A stretch of 10,545 nt of DNA from an uncultured Pseudorhodobacter sp. Lineage in GTDB: Bacteria > Pseudomonadota > Alphaproteobacteria > Rhodobacterales > Rhodobacteraceae. Shown one piece after another: positions 7,162-10,545 of the stretch. The position numbers and the translations under genes were made by a program. Every line of letters starts with the position of its first letter. Within the stretch, counting starts at the first letter, position 1. The stretch spans positions 1 through 10,545 of the forward strand of contig CAMFIX010000061.1 of NCBI GenBank assembly GCA_945952425.1, in the 5' to 3' direction. The notes beneath the pieces are model-generated. The model did not search any database. It worked only from the letters and a program-made list of their open reading frames with translations, and had not been told where the DNA came from.

Positions 7162-7811
7162 GGGCGGGGGGCCTGCGGGCCCTGCTGGGCGGTCGGGGGA
7201 ATTGCCTGCGGGGCCGCTTTGCGGCGGGTGGCGCACGGCATCGCCGGGTGGGTCGGAGCGGGCTCGTGATCGTGAAGCGGGCCATTGGCAGCGCGATCCG
7301 CAGGACGGGCGGCTTGGTCGGCCAGGCCTGGGGGGAAAGCTGGCGCGGGGCGGCCCGGCGCAGCCGGCTTGCCGATCACGGCTCTTGCAGGACAGAGCGC
7401 TGTCGTGGCGCCGATGCCTGCCTTTATAAGCCGGACGCCGCGGCGCCAGCTTTGCGGGCCAATACGCCCGAGAGGGCCGTCGAGGCGGGCCGCACGGCGC
7501 AAGGGGTCGCGTGGGTCTGGTCCTCTGACGGCTTGATGCTGTGCAAGTTGAACAGTCGGCGCAGAGCGATGCAGGGCGCGTAGGGCCCGGGGGTCTGGCC
7601 CTCTGACGGCTTGCTGCTCTGCAAGTCGAACAATCGGCGCAGAGCGATGCAGGGCGCCAAAGGTCCGGGAGGGCATGGCCAAGGCGACCGCTTTTCAAGG
7701 GCGGCCAGGGCCAGGTCGGCACGGCACAAGAGGCCCCGGGTGCTGCGCCGGAGGGGCCCTTTCCGGGGGGTGCTTGGCCTGCCGCGCGGCCCTCGGGGGG
7801 CGGGTTTCGCC
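7061..7811. other. GC-rich gap between convergent genes, no supported gene
   Basis: About 750 bp separate the DUF1289 stop from the end of the PAS gene on the other strand. Long open frames exist on both strands, but their products are arginine/proline- or glycine-rich, lack recognisable motifs and run through the repeats, as expected for GC-rich non-coding DNA. The gap holds the two repeat families listed separately, a small hairpin GACAG-AGCG-CTGTC (7391-7404) and an inverted repeat GGCCCC/GGGGCC (7732-7737 and 7753-7758) followed on the plus strand by CTTTCC. The last could be a weak terminator. I see no good intrinsic terminator for either flanking gene. Confidence 0.6.
7513..7668. repeat. 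78-bp tandem repeat, two copies
   Basis: Copy A is 7513-7590 and copy B 7591-7668; both begin GGGTCTGG and match at nearly 90 percent of positions. The best conserved part, TCGGCGCAGAGCGATGCAGG, is identical in both. The unit is a multiple of three, and frames on both strands stay partly open, giving repeated peptides such as SKPSE-QT and ALHRSAP on the minus strand. In copy B, GCTCTGC (7616-7622) and GCAGAGC (7639-7645) can form a 7-bp stem; copy A has a mismatch there. A possible remnant of a third copy (GCACGGCGCAAGGGGTC) ends just before copy A. No function is known to me. Confidence 0.85.
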
Positions 7812-9050
7812 TTACCCCGCCGCGCGCAGGAAGGCGCCGCGGAGTTCGCCCATGCCGCGGTCGATCGTCGCGGAAAGGTCGCCGATCCGCGCCAGGACCG
7901 CGGAAATCTCGGCGTTCAACAGGTGCAGCGATTCGATGGTGGTGCGGATGCGGTCGCCCTCGGCCCCCAGGCGCGAGCCCTCGACCTTGCCCATCACCGT
8001 CACCGTTTCGAGGCTGAGCATCGAGCGCCGCAGTTCGGCCCCCGCCCGCTCGATGGCCTTTGCCAGCGTGCAGGCCTCGTCGATGGCCTCGGTCGCGGCG
8101 GTGTCGTAGCGCCTGCCCAAAAGCTCCAGCTGGCGGACTTCGGCGGCGGGGTCGAGACCCGAACCCGTCCAATCCTCGCGGGGCACCAGGCGGCTGGTTT
8201 CGCGCTGCAGGGCGGCGCAGATCACCATGAAGACCGCGCGTTCGAACCGGGCGGACATGCGGCTGCACAGGCTCGTCTCGCCCGAGGTGAAGGCCGCGAT
8301 CCGCGCCAGGGTCTCCAGCGTGCCGGACATGTAAAGCCCGGCGACAGCGCCGAGCGGCCCGCCCTCTGGCTCCAGCCGGGCGGCGAGGATCGAGAGGTTG
8401 GTGGGCAGGATCTTCATCCCCTCGAACTCGGTGCTGAGGCGTTTCTGGCTGGCGAGGGAGGAGCCAAGCTCTTGCCTTATCTGGGAAATCGCATCCTCGG
8501 GCACGGCGGGCGCCCGGCCGAGCCCCGCGGCGCGGGCGGTGTATTCGGCCCAGAGTGCTGCCCGCATGAAGGCCGCGTAATCGGCATGGCCCAGGTCGCG
8601 CAGCGCCGCGCCGAGTGCTGCGACCGAGGCCTCGATGCTGGCACCGGCGGCCTCTTCGGCGGCGAGGCGGGCGTAAAGCGTCTGGACCGTGGCGAAGATC
8701 GGCGCAGAGGGCTTGATGCGGATCGAGAGATAGCCGCCTTCGAAGGGCAAAACGGTGGCCAGCACCCAATAGGGCCGCCCGTCCGCCGCCCTGTTGCAGA
8801 CATAGGCCACCGCGGGCTCCCCGGCCTGGATCGTCGTCCAGAGGATGCGAAAGACCGCCCGGGGCGTGCCGGAGTGGCGGATGATGCGATGCGGCGCCCC
8901 GATCAGCTTTGGCCAGTCATAGCCCGAGACGCGCTGGAAGACCCGGTTGCCGGCCTGGATCACCCCGCGCGCATCGGTGCGGGAATAGAACAATTCGTCG
9001 AGGGCGAAGGGGACCTCCTCGGCCTCGTGCAGGGTAGCGCTTCCGTCCAT
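7812..9050 (-). CDS. Aer-like PAS sensor protein with degenerate chemoreceptor-like C-terminus
   Basis: 412 residues, no membrane segment, probably cytoplasmic. Residues about 18-125 form a PAS domain close to that of the aerotaxis receptor Aer: NRVFQRVSGYDWPKLIGAPH (35-54), RHSGTPRAVFRILWTTIQAGEP (58-79) and NRAADGRPYWVLATVLP (86-102). In Aer this domain binds FAD. N35, R58, H59, F67 and W71 are kept at the matching places, while the aspartate of RHPD is replaced (RHSG). From about 130 the chain is helical. KILPTNLSILAARLEPEGG (213-231) resembles a worn chemoreceptor tip with LAARLE in place of the usual LNAAIEAA. No HAMP domain is visible. It likely senses redox state or a ligand; true chemotaxis signalling is uncertain. 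The start ATG has only a weak GGATG upstream. It follows the secreted-protein gene by 93 bp. Confidence 0.85.
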   Translation of the reverse strand: MDGSATLHEAEEVPFALDELFYSRTDARGVIQAGNRVFQRVSGYDWPKLIGAPHRIIRHSGTPRAVFRILWTTIQAGEPAVAYVCNRAADGRPYWVLATVLPFEGGYLSIRIKPSAPIFATVQTLYARLAAEEAAGASIEASVAALGAALRDLGHADYAAFMRAALWAEYTARAAGLGRAPAVPEDAISQIRQELGSSLASQKRLSTEFEGMKILPTNLSILAARLEPEGGPLGAVAGLYMSGTLETLARIAAFTSGETSLCSRMSARFERAVFMVICAALQRETSRLVPREDWTGSGLDPAAEVRQLELLGRRYDTAATEAIDEACTLAKAIERAGAELRRSMLSLETVTVMGKVEGSRLGAEGDRIRTTIESLHLLNAEISAVLARIGDLSATIDRGMGELRGAFLRAAG

Positions 9051-9143
9051 TGCGGCATCCAGTCAGCTGATCAGGGGCGATCATGACAGCCAGGAGTAAA
9101 CCGCCGGTGAACGGACGCGGGGTCAGAGGACTTCGGCCCGGTT

Positions 9144-9635
9144 CTATTCGGAAGGTGGGGTTTCGATAGGCGGCGTCTCGACGGGGGGCGTCTCGACGGG
9201 CGGGGTTTCGACCGGAGGCGTCTCGACCGGAGGTGTGACGACGGGCGGGGTCACAACGGGGGGCGTCACGACGGGGGGCGTGACCACCGGCGTCGCGGCC
9301 GGCGCGCGGGTGCGGGTCACGCCGATTCCGGTGCCGAAATGCAAGGGCCCGCCCGAGAGGTCGAGCCCGAGATCGGCGCCGATATAGGCATTGTCCTGCA
9401 GGTAGGCGATGCCCAAGGTCGGCCGCACCCCGCGGCTTTTCAGGAGGTAATCGACGCCGAGCGAGCCCACGACGCTCTTGTTCTTGTCGTTGGAAAAGAG
9501 CCTGAGCCCGAGGCCGGTCTCGGTCTGCCCGCCTCCGAACCAGAAGGTCAGGCCAAGGCCGAGCACGGGATCGGCCTTGGCGGGAAGGGTCAGGGCCAGC
9601 GACGACAGGATGGCAGCAAGGGCAAGGGCGCGCAT
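9144..9635 (-). CDS. Secreted protein with beta-rich body and TPPV/TPPE repeat tail
   Basis: 163 residues, function not recognised. A signal peptide covers 1-21 (LALAAILSSLALTLP core, AKA before D22). The body (22-110) has alternating glycine and hydrophobic stretches (LGLGLTFWFGGG, GLGLRLFS, LGIAYLQDNAYIGADLGL, HFGTGIGVT), as in small beta-barrel or surface proteins. From residue 118 to the end, nine five-residue units follow: four VTPPV, three ETPPV, ETPPI and ETPPS. The ATG at 9635 has GGAG six bases upstream. It is probably exported to the periplasm or outer membrane; the proline-rich tail could extend through the cell wall or act as a spacer. The PAS gene follows on the same strand. Confidence 0.85.
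   Translation of the reverse strand: MRALALAAILSSLALTLPAKADPVLGLGLTFWFGGGQTETGLGLRLFSNDKNKSVVGSLGVDYLLKSRGVRPTLGIAYLQDNAYIGADLGLDLSGGPLHFGTGIGVTRTRAPAATPVVTPPVVTPPVVTPPVVTPPVETPPVETPPVETPPVETPPIETPPSE
9150..9284 (-). repeat. 15-bp tandem repeats encoding nine TPPx pentapeptides
   Basis: Nine 15-bp units encode residues 118-162 of the secreted protein. Units vary mostly at synonymous positions (Pro and Val codons), and the first position switches from Val to Glu half-way. That pattern fits old, selected protein repeats more than very recent slippage, although neighbouring units are similar enough for copy number to vary between strains. Confidence 0.9.
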
Positions 9636-9976
9636 CGGAAACTCCGGAACATGGTCAAGAATACGTTAATCGGCTGCGGGGATGAGGCCATGCGCGGCCT
9701 GAGTCGGTCAAGCAGAGAAGGGGATGGCCGGGGGGACAACTTGCCGTGAAGGGGGAAACCGGCGGGGCCGCCAAGGCGCGCGCGGCGGAAGGTGCGGCGA
9801 TACGGCGGCGCCGGGGAGGGGGCGCCTTGGGGTCAAGGCCCCGGGTCGCGCCCCGGGCGGCCTTGGGGAAAACGGGTCGCTGTCGGCCGACAGGCAGATC
9901 GCTCTGCGGGTCTCGCGCCACTGAAGGCGCTTTGGCCCGGCGCCCGGAGCCTTGGCCTACACCATAGCTCCCGCCC
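9636..9976. other. Intergenic stretch with CCAAGG/CCTTGG inverted repeats, no supported gene
   Basis: About 340 bp between the secreted-protein start and the end of the next minus-strand gene. The open frames here are short, R/P/G-rich and lack ribosome binding sites, so I do not call them. Inverted repeats present: CCAAGGCGC (9771-9779) with GCGCCTTGG (9822-9830), and CAAGGCC (9834-9840) with GGCCTTG (9859-9865) enclosing CCGGG-rich sequence. Another CCTTGG is at 9950-9955. They may act as a terminator for the upstream minus-strand gene, but no T-run follows. The promoter of the secreted-protein gene should lie near 9650-9720; TATTCT on the minus strand near 9660 is only a weak -10 candidate. 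Confidence 0.5.
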
Positions 9977-10255
9977 CTACCCCTGGCGTCCCAATCTCCC
10001 GCCGCGGCGGCGTGGCGCGGTCGAGGGGGCGAGGCCGGCGCGGAGGGTTTCGGTCATCGGGTGGTCTTCCGCCCCCGGCCCGTAATGCGCCAGAAGGACG
10101 GAGATGGCGGCGGGGTGGTCGGCATCGACCTTCAGGCTCAGCGCCCAGTCCATGAAGATCGAGCGGCATTCGCCCGCCGTGATCCCCTCGATCCGGTAGC
10201 TTTCGCGCACCAGCCCCTTGGGGTCGGCCTCTGCCAAAGTCATCGCCTCTGCCAC
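9977..10255 (-). CDS. Small conserved hypothetical protein
   Basis: 92-residue protein. It resembles small uncharacterised proteins I associate with Rhodobacterales, with KGLVRESYRIEGITAGECRS (13-32), IFMDWALSL (33-41) and LLAHYGPGAEDHPMTETLRAGL (54-75). No signal peptide or membrane segment. The C-terminal tail is basic and probably disordered (APRRRGGRLGRQG). GTG at 10255 is chosen because GGGAG lies about six bases upstream; the ATG at 10243 has a badly placed site. It follows the partial gene at the right edge by about 108 bp. Function unknown. Confidence 0.8.
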   Translation of the reverse strand: MAEAMTLAEADPKGLVRESYRIEGITAGECRSIFMDWALSLKVDADHPAAISVLLAHYGPGAEDHPMTETLRAGLAPSTAPRRRGGRLGRQG

Positions 10256-10283
10256 GCTGCTCTCCCATCCCCTCGCCTGGCCG

Positions 10284-10299
10284 TTTCGCAGCGCAGCGA
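10284..10299. repeat. Diverged copy of the palindrome at 10340-10361
   Basis: TTTCGCAGCGCAGCGA differs at one of 16 positions from TTTCGCTGCGCAGCGA at 10342-10357. The change breaks the dyad symmetry. It lies just upstream of the ribosome binding site of the small hypothetical gene. Confidence 0.6.
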
Positions 10300-10339
10300 C
10301 GCCGCCCCATTTCCCTGCGGCGCAAGCCCGCCAACCAGA

Positions 10340-10361
10340 CCTTTCGCTGCGCAGCGAAAGG
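10340..10361. repeat. 22-bp perfect palindrome
   Basis: The half-site CCTTTCGCTGC is followed directly by its exact reverse complement, with no loop base. It begins three bases after the stop of the partial right-edge gene. No T-run follows on the minus strand, so a standard terminator is unlikely. A REP-like element, a cruciform-forming site or an operator is possible. Confidence 0.85.
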
Positions 10362-10363
10362 GC

Positions 10364-10545
10364 CTAGCCCTGCGCCGCCATCACCGCGGAGACAACCTCG
10401 GCCGCCTGCCCCGTCGCCGCGGTCAAGGCGGCGGTCAGGGCGGCGACATCGGCAAAGCCCGTCTCGCGCAAGACGAAGGCGCGGGCGCCCTCGCCCAAGG
10501 CGCCGGGGTCGATGCCGCGGGCCGACAGAAGCCGCCCCGCCGCCT
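10364..10545 (-). CDS. C-terminal fragment of an unrecognised protein (cut by the right edge)
   Basis: The last 60 codons of a minus-strand gene, ending in TAG. The product has a natural alanine-rich helical look: RLLSARGIDPGALGEGARAF, VLRETGFADVAALTAALTAA, GQAAEVVSAVMAAQG. Codon use matches the neighbours. I cannot name the family from this piece. It is probably in the same transcription unit as the small hypothetical gene downstream. Confidence 0.7.
   Translation of the reverse strand, partial: AAGRLLSARGIDPGALGEGARAFVLRETGFADVAALTAALTAATGQAAEVVSAVMAAQG

Noticed and set aside
7146..7583. 145-codon plus-strand frame in the convergent gap
   Set aside because: No recognisable motif, arginine/glycine-rich, and its end is made of the 78-bp repeat; not supported as a gene.
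6265..8769. 834-codon minus-strand open frame running across ruvX, the gap and the PAS gene
   Set aside because: It overlaps ruvX, the DUF1289 gene and the PAS gene out of frame and is low-complexity R/P/A-rich; a GC-driven artefact.
7611..9086. 491-codon plus-strand open frame opposite the PAS gene
   Set aside because: Antisense shadow of the PAS gene. The minus-strand product has a clear Aer-like PAS domain; this one has none.

Overview
The window looks like a GC-rich alphaproteobacterium of the Rhodobacteraceae (Rhodobacter/Paracoccus type). The grounds are the high GC content, a heterotetrameric sarcosine oxidase operon, a CcmI-type cytochrome c maturation protein followed by RuvX and a DUF1289 protein, and small conserved proteins typical of that family. 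The genus cannot be fixed from sequence reading alone.

Left part, minus strand (1-4961): a sarcosine oxidase operon read from right to left. The order is a possible 14-residue leader peptide, soxB (beta, FAD/FMN subunit), an unrecognised membrane protein with about three helices, soxD (small zinc subunit) and soxA (alpha, NAD/folate subunit, running off the left edge). Together SoxB, SoxD, SoxA and a SoxG expected beyond the edge demethylate sarcosine to glycine, giving H2O2 and 5,10-methylene-tetrahydrofolate. soxD and soxA overlap by ATGA, and so do the leader ORF and soxB. The membrane protein gene and soxD are separated by three near-identical small hairpins.

Middle part, plus strand (5144-7060): ccmI, ruvX and a DUF1289 gene form a tight overlapping cluster. 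It diverges from the sox operon across about 180 bp.

Right-middle (7061-7811): a gene-poor, very GC-rich gap between convergent genes. It holds a cluster of four GGGCTCTGCCGACTG-like repeats, the first covering the DUF1289 stop codon, and a 78-bp unit repeated twice in tandem. The two repeat families share a core in opposite orientations.

Right part, minus strand (7812-10545): an Aer-like PAS sensor protein whose C-terminal half resembles a degenerate chemoreceptor; a secreted protein with a TPPV/TPPE pentapeptide tail encoded by 15-bp repeats; a gap of about 340 bp with inverted repeats; a small conserved hypothetical protein; a 22-bp perfect palindrome with a diverged second copy; and the C-terminus of an unrecognised protein cut by the right edge.

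I see no tRNA, rRNA, CRISPR array, transposase or integrase. Nothing amounts to a clear new system. The best leads are the extra membrane gene and hairpins inside the sox operon, the coupled leader ORF, the degenerate PAS/chemoreceptor protein and the repeat-rich convergent gap.
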